Source: Pontibacterium sp049599735
GTDB lineage: Bacteria; Pseudomonadota; Gammaproteobacteria; Pseudomonadales; Balneatricaceae
Direction of reading: 5' to 3'
Length of the DNA stretch: 64,000 bases
Assembly: GCA_049599735.1 (NCBI GenBank)
Contig: JBMYOX010000010.1
Span: 8,049-72,048 of the forward strand
Below the pieces are notes generated by a model. It was not told where the DNA came from, searched no databases, and saw nothing but the letters and a program-made list of their open reading frames with translations. A program made the translations under genes and the position numbers. Below are positions 45,820 to 54,223 of the stretch, piece by piece; positions within the stretch are counted from its first letter, which is position 1; every line of letters begins with the position of its first letter.

Positions 45820-46028
45820 GGTTAACCTGATCACATCCTGCAATTGGGCCGGGTTAAATCGTATAAACCTGCCCATAATATTTTTAGTAATGCCCCCGAT
45901 TAAGAATAAACAAGGACAACATTCTTAAAAACAAACATCCATTTTAACACGGTCAAACCATATCCATCCGGATACATAACTTCAATAACTGATTATAAAA
46001 TCAGGGAGTTTTTCAGAAAAAGGCTGGA

Positions 46029-47183
46029 TCAACCCCTTCCGGTCCTATTCCAGCCCAGGTTTTTTTCTTTAATCATTGAGGTAATAAACAACCAGGTTTT
46101 CCACACAAGATACCAAGGAACAAAACAGGCAATTCGGAACAATCCTTTCACACTGCCATAGCGCATGCTTGCAATCATATAATGCGCCACCAGCAACAGG
46201 AAGAGCAGTGCAGCACCTGCACGCACCACTGTATCTCCCAGAATTGCCGCTGCAAGCAAGGGATATAACATCAGAGTCGCGGGAGGGGTGAGTAAATCAC
46301 TTAAGCCATCCATCGCAAAACGATCACCCTTAAGGCTACGATGCAGCAACCCTGAAGCATAAGCACGAATAATAATCCAACGCCCCCGTTCCCAGCGAAT
46401 ACGCTGAGTTTTAGAGGCATCAACCGAGGCTGGCATCTCAGCATAAACACAGGCTTTATCTGTAAATACCGTTTTATACCCTTTGCGTAACAGATGGATA
46501 TGATACTCGAGATCTTCAACAATAGAGTGAGCAAGATAAGGCACAGCCTCCAGCGCTTCACGGGAAATGCAAAAACCATTGCCAAAAATTCCGCTGGAAA
46601 GCCCTAAAGCCGTACGACCTTTTGGACGCAGGGCATTATAAGATGCCATCCCCAGTTCAAGAGCGCGGGTACGCATAGAATCTTCCGGGTTACGTATGGC
46701 ATAGCGTAACTGAACCACCTTCGCTCCCCGGCTCATTTCCTCATCAAGTGCCTTAAGCACATTTTCATGCATCAGGGAATCGGCATCCACAATAAGAAAA
46801 GCGTCCCAATTTTCACCAAGTAGCCCCTCAAATGCATAATGAAGCGCCTGACCTTTGCCCGGCGGTCCTGTTCGCTCAATCACATAAGCGCCTGCGGCAC
46901 GGGCTTTATCCGCCGTATCATCGGTACAATTATCCGCAATCACGACGACCTTGTAGCGGGCCTGATCATAGTTCTGTTTTAGTGCAGCCGTTACAGTGTC
47001 AGTAATCAGTAAACTCTCATTATGCGCCGGAATTACAACCGCAAATCGCAATTTTTTTAGTTTTACGACCGATGTTCTGTCCGGAAAAAGCGCTGCGACT
47101 GTAACTAAAACAAAATATAAGACAGGGACCGCAGCTATAATCAAACATAACCAACCAAGTAATACAGTAAAAGTCTGCAACAA
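46029..47183 (-). CDS. Membrane glycosyltransferase family 2 (processive type)
   Basis: A 384-residue GT-A enzyme. An N-terminal TM helix is followed by VVIPAHNESLLITDTV, DNCTDDT, LIVDADS (DxD) and IVEDLEYHIHLLRKG. The QRIRWERGRW motif (Q/RxxRW), typical of processive synthases and chitin/hyaluronan-like enzymes, comes next, then three or four C-terminal TM segments. The only credible start is TTG at 47183, with GGGAG about 8 nt before it; no ATG is available near the N-terminus. It starts 144 bp after the AAA-LysM-SPOR gene. Confidence 0.87.
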   Translation of the reverse strand: MLQTFTVLLGWLCLIIAAVPVLYFVLVTVAALFPDRTSVVKLKKLRFAVVIPAHNESLLITDTVTAALKQNYDQARYKVVVIADNCTDDTADKARAAGAYVIERTGPPGKGQALHYAFEGLLGENWDAFLIVDADSLMHENVLKALDEEMSRGAKVVQLRYAIRNPEDSMRTRALELGMASYNALRPKGRTALGLSSGIFGNGFCISREALEAVPYLAHSIVEDLEYHIHLLRKGYKTVFTDKACVYAEMPASVDASKTQRIRWERGRWIIIRAYASGLLHRSLKGDRFAMDGLSDLLTPPATLMLYPLLAAAILGDTVVRAGAALLFLLLVAHYMIASMRYGSVKGLFRIACFVPWYLVWKTWLFITSMIKEKNLGWNRTGRG

Positions 47184-47326
47184 AACGCTGCTCCCTTCCT
47201 TTCATCCGAATTAATTAACACAGCCCGCAAGCTTAACTTTTTTGCACATAAAGATCCCGTACAAAATATTGCATCAAAACAGGCTGCAGTACCAACATCT
47301 ATCTTCAGGATGTTTTTGAAAACCCA

Positions 47327-49252
47327 CTAATTTAAAAAAGGCATATGACGTAAGTCAATATTGTTCACCAGGCGGCGAGCTTCATTCTTAGAAACGTAAG
47401 GACCAATAAATATTCGATAAATATTTCGCTCCTGATTACGCGTTGTTACTATTCCCCCTGTAACACCAACATCCTGGATGGATTTAATAAAATCAAGTGC
47501 TTTTTTACGGCTTGTCAGGGTTCCGGCATAAACATAAACCGATTTATCCTCTGCTTCTGACAAAAGATATTCTTTCTTAATATCAGGCAGGCTTATACGT
47601 CCCTTGCTGCGAACATAATCCATACGCCTGCCAACAACCGGATTTAGTGTCCGTACAATATCCTGAACCGTATCATTCCAGGTTCCATATTTATCTCTTG
47701 CTAACTGACTTAAAGTCTCACCTCGTGTAACAGTAACAGAGGGCTTCAATTCTCTTGATAATAATTCAAAGGGAAATCTCAGATTTAATAGCAACTCATA
47801 AGCCCTGGTTTTATCATTTGGTCCGAATACGGGCAGATACGAAGCGGTTACCGGCACCTGAGAGCGGGATAATAATTTAATATCCGGTGTCGCCGGCCCG
47901 TTAACGAATGCCAGTTGCGGCATCATCGCGGATGACTCGGGCAACGGCAGGCTCACAGGTAATCCTTTATACTCCGGCACGTTCCGGGTATCAGGAACAT
48001 CATCAGATGGCGGCACCAACACTACCTGTGCGGTTATTGCTGGCACTTCCGGCGGGGTTTTAATTAAGGGTTGCTCATCAACCTCTGTTACCGTCTGGCG
48101 GATTGTCGCAGGTTCCGGGGCTGCGACAGTCAGAGGTTTTGTGTCAGACTCCGGCATTCCCGGATCCGCCTCTTCAGGTAAAGGCAATATCTGGCCGGAA
48201 GGCGGGGCGTACGCCGATGCCTGCTCCCGGGGCAGCATGAAGCCCTTCTCTGATTTATACCAATACCCGCCCCCCAGTATTAGTGCAACCACCACCGCCA
48301 GTGCAAAATAGAGACCCCGGCCCCGGGTCGGTTTTCGGGCACGCACATGCGAACGCCCGTCCCCGTTACCATCGTCTTCTGTCCTGTTCGCCACCCCCCC
48401 GGATCCGCCGTTTTCTGAGACTCCGCCAGACTCAAGACTACTCGAATGCACCGGCAAATCAGTAATAACATCACGTACTACATCCGAATCGATTGATGCA
48501 AGAGACTGAGCGTAGCCTGTGATCAGGCAGTTATCACAAATCAGGTTAACTAACCGGGGAGCCCCCTGTGAGGCCTTATAGATCAAAGCCTGACTGGCAT
48601 CCGTAAACAAAGCTCCTTTAGCACCTGAAACCTTCAGCCGATGCTCAACATACTGGCGTGTTTCTAGTTCATTCAGATTACCCAGAGAACGGCTCAGAGT
48701 AATTCTCTGGCGAATCTGTCGCATCGAATAGCGTGCCAGAACATCATTCAACTCGTTCTGGCCTGCAAATATGATTTGCACCAGCTTTGCACTCTTAGTC
48801 TCAAAGTTCGACAGCAGGCGAATTCCTTCAAGGGTGCGCTCCGGCAACTGCTGGGCTTCATCCAGAATCACCAGCACTCGTTTACCCTGCCGATGCAGGA
48901 ACTCCATGCGCTCTTTCAACTTCGACTGAAAAACAAGCGATCCCCATTCAGGATCCATGTCCATTCCCAGCTTATCAGGCAACTCAGCAAATAACTCTTC
49001 CGGTGTAATCCAGGGTGTCACTACTTCCAGGATAATATGATCCTGGTCTTCAAGCTCATGCTTTAATGATTGCAGAACAAAGGTTTTTCCTACACCGACA
49101 TCCCCGGTAAGTAACATAAAACCCTTAGATTCATTAATACCATAAATCAGAGTTGCCAAAGCTTCGCGATGTTGCCGGGTTGCAAAGAAAAACTCAGGAT
49201 CGGGAGTATTTTCAAAAGGGCGCCGCGTTAATCCGTAAAATTCTTCATACAT
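47327..49252 (-). CDS. ExeA-like AAA ATPase with transmembrane helix, LysM and SPOR domains
   Basis: A 641-residue inner-membrane protein. The cytoplasmic AAA domain of the ExeA/MshM type has LLTGDVGVGKT (Walker A, about residues 48-57) and VLVILDEAQQLP (Walker B, about 135). A TM helix lies near residues 310-328, followed by a Pro-rich linker, a LysM-like segment (TVTRGETLSQLARDKYGTWN, about 500-555) and a C-terminal SPOR domain (YAGTLTSRKKALDFI ... IFIGPYV). It therefore links ATP use inside the cell to peptidoglycan outside. In exosortase-type EPS loci a shorter AAA relative is common; the LysM and SPOR tail is distinctive. It may position the export machinery in the wall. Confidence 0.85.
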   Translation of the reverse strand: MYEEFYGLTRRPFENTPDPEFFFATRQHREALATLIYGINESKGFMLLTGDVGVGKTFVLQSLKHELEDQDHIILEVVTPWITPEELFAELPDKLGMDMDPEWGSLVFQSKLKERMEFLHRQGKRVLVILDEAQQLPERTLEGIRLLSNFETKSAKLVQIIFAGQNELNDVLARYSMRQIRQRITLSRSLGNLNELETRQYVEHRLKVSGAKGALFTDASQALIYKASQGAPRLVNLICDNCLITGYAQSLASIDSDVVRDVITDLPVHSSSLESGGVSENGGSGGVANRTEDDGNGDGRSHVRARKPTRGRGLYFALAVVVALILGGGYWYKSEKGFMLPREQASAYAPPSGQILPLPEEADPGMPESDTKPLTVAAPEPATIRQTVTEVDEQPLIKTPPEVPAITAQVVLVPPSDDVPDTRNVPEYKGLPVSLPLPESSAMMPQLAFVNGPATPDIKLLSRSQVPVTASYLPVFGPNDKTRAYELLLNLRFPFELLSRELKPSVTVTRGETLSQLARDKYGTWNDTVQDIVRTLNPVVGRRMDYVRSKGRISLPDIKKEYLLSEAEDKSVYVYAGTLTSRKKALDFIKSIQDVGVTGGIVTTRNQERNIYRIFIGPYVSKNEARRLVNNIDLRHMPFLN

Positions 49253-49310
49253 CGCTGAAATTCTCTAACTTAGCTACTGACAAACAATGAGGATACAAAC
49301 ATGAGCCACG

Positions 49311-50090
49311 TCAGCGCTTATCCCGATAACGAAACCCCAGGACATGGTGCCAAAATACACGCAAGATAAACAGAGGGTTTCCCAGAATGTATCGCCGCCA
49401 GGTGTGCGGCTGCATAGCCAGTCGGTACAGCCACTCAAAGCCATTGCTGGTTATCCACTGAGGTGCCCGGTCAATATCACCGGTAAATATACGGTGAAAG
49501 GCCCCCGTCGCCAGCGCCACCGGTGCCTGAAGTTTATGACGGTTTTCCCATATCCATTTTTCCTGAACAGGCATACTCATGCCTACCAGAATAATTTTGG
49601 CACCACTGTGATTAATCTGCTCGACTACCTGCTCATTTTCTTCACCCTGCCGGTCAAAAAAGCCGTGGTGACGCCCGGCAAAGGGGCAGTCCGGGTAGCG
49701 TGCCGCCATTGCCTGTTCAAAATTTTCACCCATCTCATCAGTATCACCCAGCAGGAAAACAGGCCATTGCTTTTCTGAACAAATTTCGAAAAGCTCGTCC
49801 AGCCAGTCAGCTGGCGTCAAACGCTGCCCAACGGCCAGTCCGGCTATTTTACAGCCAAGCTTAACACCGGCTCCGTCAACAAAAACCAGATCGGTCTGAT
49901 TCAAAATGGAGCGGAGCTCTGGATCTGAATAAGCCAGATTCATCGCATGAATATTTACATTCATGACTTTTCCGCCATCACCATGTTCGGCCGCCCAGCA
50001 AATGCTGTCGAAGACTCCTTTGCGATCCACAACATGGTAACGCACACCATTCAGCACCGCCTGCTGATGGACTGGTTTTTTATTAATCAT
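49311..50090 (-). CDS. WecG/TagA/CpsF family glycosyltransferase
   Basis: A GT26 enzyme of about 259 residues that usually adds the second sugar to a lipid-linked primer. Family blocks are VNIHAMNLAYSDPEL, LVFVDGAGVKLGCKIAG, RLTPADWLDELFEIC, VFLLGDTDEMGENFEQAM and IILVGMSMPVQEKWIWENR. Start choice: the ATG at 50090 (MINKKPVH) has AGGGG at good spacing. The ATG at 50114 overlaps the upstream GT stop and would add eight residues. The long frame to 50171 lies inside the upstream gene. Confidence 0.88.
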   Translation of the reverse strand: MINKKPVHQQAVLNGVRYHVVDRKGVFDSICWAAEHGDGGKVMNVNIHAMNLAYSDPELRSILNQTDLVFVDGAGVKLGCKIAGLAVGQRLTPADWLDELFEICSEKQWPVFLLGDTDEMGENFEQAMAARYPDCPFAGRHHGFFDRQGEENEQVVEQINHSGAKIILVGMSMPVQEKWIWENRHKLQAPVALATGAFHRIFTGDIDRAPQWITSNGFEWLYRLAMQPHTWRRYILGNPLFILRVFWHHVLGFRYRDKR

Positions 50091-50106
50091 TCCGCCCCTG
50101 TGTCTC

Positions 50107-51318
50107 TCAGACATCGTTTGCCAACCGCTCCAAAAGTTGTTTAAAACGTACCGCATTGGTGCCCTGATCAAAATGAGTGGCTATATGGTTAAGCGCGGAT
50201 TGCTTCAGCGCCGCTATATCAATATCTCCTTCTATCACCCCTCGCACTGCATCCGCCAGTGCTTCAGCATCCGCAGGCGGCACCAGAATACCGGCATTAC
50301 CGTGATCAAGCAGTTCAGGAATACCTGATATTGAAGTGGATAGCACAGGCACACCAGCCTGCATCGCCTCCATCAGCACAATGGGCATACCCTCTGCGAC
50401 GCTGCACATCACGAACAGATCAGCATCCTGATACATTTCTAAGACCTCATGATGATACTTCGCACCCGTCAGATGTATCTGAGCCTCCAACCCGAACCCC
50501 TTAATTTCTTTTTCCAACAAGCTGCGCTGCGGCCCCTCTCCCACTAACAGACACTCAAACGCCAGCCCCTGGTCACGTAATATCGCACAGGCCCGAACAA
50601 GGTACTCCTGGGCTTTTTGGGTTGAAAGGCGGCCCACACTAAGAATACGAAACGGCTTTTTCTTTGCACGAGAGGCGAGGTTCGGAGGGCTGCCAAGAGG
50701 CTCAACTCCCAGCGGCAATACGATAAGACGCTGCTCAGCCACCGCCGGAAAATGACTTTTCACATAGTCTGCATTAAATTGAGAGATACAGATCACCGCA
50801 TCAGCCTCCTGCAGTTTAGCAGCCAGGTCCGGTGGATTATCGAAGATGAGATCTGAGCCATGTAACGTCAGGGAATAAGGGCAGCCAGCTATACGTTTTA
50901 TCCACAACGCGATTGCCGTAGCACCATAAGTAAAATGGGAATGGATCCACATATGATCCCCTGATCCTGAGCAGCGCCTGAGTACAAGTGCCGCACCTGA
51001 TATATGCTTCAGACTGGTCAGCCTGCCTTCCTGCATAAAAAAAATCAGAAAAAGGGACTTCAGGTATCGGTAAGGATAGCGAAGTAAGCAGAGCAGGTGG
51101 GCTACTATAATATCTTTAAAGGATGCATCGCAGAGGTAATCAACTTCGTCCTGAATAGCATCCATGCCCGGGTGAACCTGTTCTTTTGCTGGTCGGTGGC
51201 TGGATACAATCTTCATATCCATTCCTCCTTCCAGCATTTTTTTATACTGACTGAATAGAAAAGTCTCACTCAGAACCGGAAAAATAGAGTTTAAAAAAAC
51301 CACCTGCTTTTTATACAT
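50107..51318 (-). CDS. Glycosyltransferase family 4
   Basis: A 403-residue GT-B enzyme. The N-terminal half has FLNSIFPVLSETFLFSQYKK and LTLHGSDLIF. The C-terminal half has VLPLGVEPLG, RILSVGRLSTQKAQEYLVRA, LLVGEGPQR and the EX7E region AEGMPIVLMEAMQAGVPVLST. This pattern is typical of colanic-acid and EPS glycosyltransferases. It is directly upstream of, and coupled to, the WecG-type gene. Confidence 0.9.
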   Translation of the reverse strand: MYKKQVVFLNSIFPVLSETFLFSQYKKMLEGGMDMKIVSSHRPAKEQVHPGMDAIQDEVDYLCDASFKDIIVAHLLCLLRYPYRYLKSLFLIFFMQEGRLTSLKHISGAALVLRRCSGSGDHMWIHSHFTYGATAIALWIKRIAGCPYSLTLHGSDLIFDNPPDLAAKLQEADAVICISQFNADYVKSHFPAVAEQRLIVLPLGVEPLGSPPNLASRAKKKPFRILSVGRLSTQKAQEYLVRACAILRDQGLAFECLLVGEGPQRSLLEKEIKGFGLEAQIHLTGAKYHHEVLEMYQDADLFVMCSVAEGMPIVLMEAMQAGVPVLSTSISGIPELLDHGNAGILVPPADAEALADAVRGVIEGDIDIAALKQSALNHIATHFDQGTNAVRFKQLLERLANDV

Positions 51319-51552
51319 AAAACTTATCCCTGATCACAGAACGTCGCGCTGATGCTGTACGCTGAAGCCACTGACTCTCTTCCCAAGCTCAGCCTGACTA
51401 AAATACATACTGTATGTTCTACGGATTACGAAAATATATTTTTAATAAACGGCAAGCCTGTACATCAACAGCCTTTTCTCATTTTGAAGAGTCCTAGAAT
51501 CATTAAATAAAGGACATCAAAACTCAACGGCGCTTATCAGAAAATTTACACT

Positions 51553-53382
51553 CTATTTGTACCCACGAATACCTAGCCATATTTTCAGTGTCAGCAGTCG
51601 TAGGAAAAGGCTAACCTGCTCCGCACTTCCCCAGTAATCCATAGCCTTTTCCCAGGGATCAAAACCCATCAAATCCATCAGGATCTCTTGCTGCTGGGGG
51701 CCGGGGTTCGCCCATAGTTGCGCGATTAAGGGGCTGGTACGCACATATAATGCAAAGTCCGGCCAGGAGCCATCCGTACCAATCCCTTCAGGTTTTTCAG
51801 ATCCGAGCAAACAAGATAATTTATTTTTTATTTTTTGACTGAAATGAAGAAGAACACGGGTGCTCTCAGGAGCATCAAACAGAGCATGATCATTATTATT
51901 GCGAATATGTCTGCCACTCTCACCCACGATAGCCGCGACTGCACGCCTGAAAATTTTTGCGTTCATCTTCTGAGAGGTCGTCATGGACAGATAACAGTCG
52001 GCGATATCACTATCAACCATCACAGGATCCCACGGCATTGCCCGCCACAGGTAGAGTCGCCCCATTCCATCCGCCTCTCTCGAAAGAGGGCGTACCCGCA
52101 GATCCTCAACAACACGGGTATCCCCGGCGTTATACCGCTGAGACACCGAAGGCGGAAAACGGGCTTCAAGCCTTTCCTGGACTTGTTGACGCCAGAAAGG
52201 TGATATATCCGAAAACGGCTGATAGAAATTAAAGCTAAACTCAGCGACTTCATTCAGTGGCCCCGGGCGACCCAAAATCCGCTGAGACTTCACATTATAA
52301 GCAAGTCCTTTAAGCAGATAATCGGTATAACAGCCGGTCATCAGTGTATCAAACTGCATTGAGGCGATTTCAGGCAAAAAGCCCGCGTAATGCGCATCCT
52401 TGACTGACCAGTAGCCGCCCGTTATTTTGACCACCTTTTCAGCGGCCTTACCATAGTGATCAAATTCACGCTTCATTGCATGATGAGGAGCCTGAGCCGC
52501 TGCCGCCAGGGCCTTCGCCACCTCCAGTTCAGAATTAGGCTGGTCGTAAAACGTAATCGTCTCAATGGCAGACGGGGTGTGAGCCGAAAAAAGAAGCGCC
52601 CTTGAATCGGCACCACCACTCAGCAGCAGGCCTGCCTTTCCCCCCCAGCCTGACGTTCTTCGCTGCACAGCCGCTTTGACTGCATCAACAACCCTGCTCA
52701 CCATTTCATCGTCCGGGACAACTTCAGGCTCGGGTCCCTGCCCCCAATAGATGTTTTGAGTATGAGTTCCTGCGGTCAGGTCAAACTCATAAACAGACGC
52801 GGGCTCAAGTTGTTGTACTTCCTGATAATAAGTAAAGGGCTGCTGTGCAGCGCCCGTTACCAGCGCCTCAGCCATCGTTGTCCGGTCAAGCGTAATACTT
52901 AGCCCCTGGTGCACAGCCATATCCACCAGCAAATCAGGATGAGAGCCCAGCAAAATCTGAGCGTCATGCAAAAAGCGATAAAAAGGATAAACACCCAGGC
53001 GATCGGTAATAATAGTCAGGCGGTTTACACGGGGGTCATAGATAGCAACAGCAAAACCACCGTTAAGCCAGGTCGCTGTACTTTCGGGATCAGACAACCA
53101 CCGATCAATCACCAGTGAGGCAACTCGCCCACCCCGATAGGGCAGCAGATCGGCTCGTGCCTGATCTTCGGGGGAGAAAGCCAGCCTGCCGCCCAGCGCT
53201 ACTGAAACACCAGTCACCGGGTCGAATCCGTCCTGCCAAAGCTCTGCATTGCCTACCCGGCTAAAAAGTCCGGTCAGACCGGGCCAGTCTAACCCATAGA
53301 CCGAAGTGTTCTCGGTAAACTTCAACTCTTCGGCGAGCACGTCAGCATCAATAAATCCGCTGCTTAAAAGTAAATCACTCAT
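51553..53382 (-). CDS. Asparagine synthetase-like protein lacking the glutaminase cysteine
   Basis: A 609-residue AsnB homologue. The synthetase half keeps the PPi loop LLLSGGADSRALL and a downstream nucleotide-binding region. The N-terminal Ntn-hydrolase-like half is recognisable (ATWLNGGFAVAIYDPRVNRLTIITDRLGVYP), but it starts MSDLLLSSG instead of MCGI, so the catalytic Cys2 is absent. It cannot use glutamine through the normal mechanism. It may use ammonia or form another amide or adenylate, as proposed for AsnB-like proteins in EPS and lasso-peptide clusters. It is the second AsnB-family gene in this operon. Confidence 0.85.
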   Translation of the reverse strand: MSDLLLSSGFIDADVLAEELKFTENTSVYGLDWPGLTGLFSRVGNAELWQDGFDPVTGVSVALGGRLAFSPEDQARADLLPYRGGRVASLVIDRWLSDPESTATWLNGGFAVAIYDPRVNRLTIITDRLGVYPFYRFLHDAQILLGSHPDLLVDMAVHQGLSITLDRTTMAEALVTGAAQQPFTYYQEVQQLEPASVYEFDLTAGTHTQNIYWGQGPEPEVVPDDEMVSRVVDAVKAAVQRRTSGWGGKAGLLLSGGADSRALLFSAHTPSAIETITFYDQPNSELEVAKALAAAAQAPHHAMKREFDHYGKAAEKVVKITGGYWSVKDAHYAGFLPEIASMQFDTLMTGCYTDYLLKGLAYNVKSQRILGRPGPLNEVAEFSFNFYQPFSDISPFWRQQVQERLEARFPPSVSQRYNAGDTRVVEDLRVRPLSREADGMGRLYLWRAMPWDPVMVDSDIADCYLSMTTSQKMNAKIFRRAVAAIVGESGRHIRNNNDHALFDAPESTRVLLHFSQKIKNKLSCLLGSEKPEGIGTDGSWPDFALYVRTSPLIAQLWANPGPQQQEILMDLMGFDPWEKAMDYWGSAEQVSLFLRLLTLKIWLGIRGYK

Positions 53383-53504
53383 AACTGGAAAAAAAACCTG
53401 ATTTCTTCAATTTAATGGACTCTGACGCAGCCAAAAACCAGCGTAGTCTGTATTAAAAATCTCAAAGCCACTATTACCGGAATAATTAGTGCGGTCTACG
53501 CCTG

Positions 53505-54014
53505 TTAATCAAACAATTTAATCGCTGATCTATTACGAACCGAAGTGATCCGTGCATGTATAATCTGGCCAATTTCATTATGAATCTCTATAGGTATTGC
53601 CGTTTCACCAGGCTGAACAGGAACACCCTTAACAATCCTGCTTGTACGCAAATAGACATTACCATCCGGATCTTTATCACTAATCTTTACTATGATATCG
53701 ACTGACGAGGACTTAATAAGGTAAGGCCTGTCATCAAACACTTTTAATACCATTGCGTCAGGGGGTGCCATATCCCAGCCGCTGATATAAATACTCCAGG
53801 CGGCCACTGAACTGGTATCGTTCTGGGTGAAAGGAATGCTCTTTGCGATAAACTCGTCATTGGGATCAGAAAAATTATCCCAGCCCTGAGTAGACAAAGG
53901 ATCACTGTTCGGATCAAAACCCAGCGCGTAGCGGTCCGTATAGAAATCTGCCGCCATTAATTGTTCCGAACAGAAAAACAACACCAGCCCTGCAAGTCCC
54001 ATCCACTGCCGCAT
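53505..54014 (-). CDS. Secreted protein of unknown function between two AsnB-family genes
   Basis: A 169-residue product with a clear signal peptide (MRQWMGLAGLVLFFCSEQLMA, cleavage before ADFY). No known domain was recognised. The mature part is acidic, rich in Asp, Asn and Pro (FDPNSDPLSTQGW, FSDPNDEF), with likely beta strands, and ends NRSAIKLFD without a sorting motif. The ATG at 54014 has GGAGGTAAT upstream. Its place inside the EPS operon suggests a periplasmic or surface accessory role; no function is assigned. Confidence 0.75.
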   Translation of the reverse strand: MRQWMGLAGLVLFFCSEQLMAADFYTDRYALGFDPNSDPLSTQGWDNFSDPNDEFIAKSIPFTQNDTSSVAAWSIYISGWDMAPPDAMVLKVFDDRPYLIKSSSVDIIVKISDKDPDGNVYLRTSRIVKGVPVQPGETAIPIEIHNEIGQIIHARITSVRNRSAIKLFD

Positions 54015-54223
54015 GATTATTACCTCCGAAGTAAGAGCAACCTGCCCCATAGCCCTAGCCTAGCATACACTCCACACATCCTGAACGACACAACCACACT
54101 GCTCACGGAAACAGCGCCAACAATTATATCTAAACCAGGCACATTACCGGATAGATTGCCTGACAGGGGTGCCGTACATTCTTATCTGTAACAGCCTGAA
54201 CTACAGCTTCTACCCGCTTAGCT

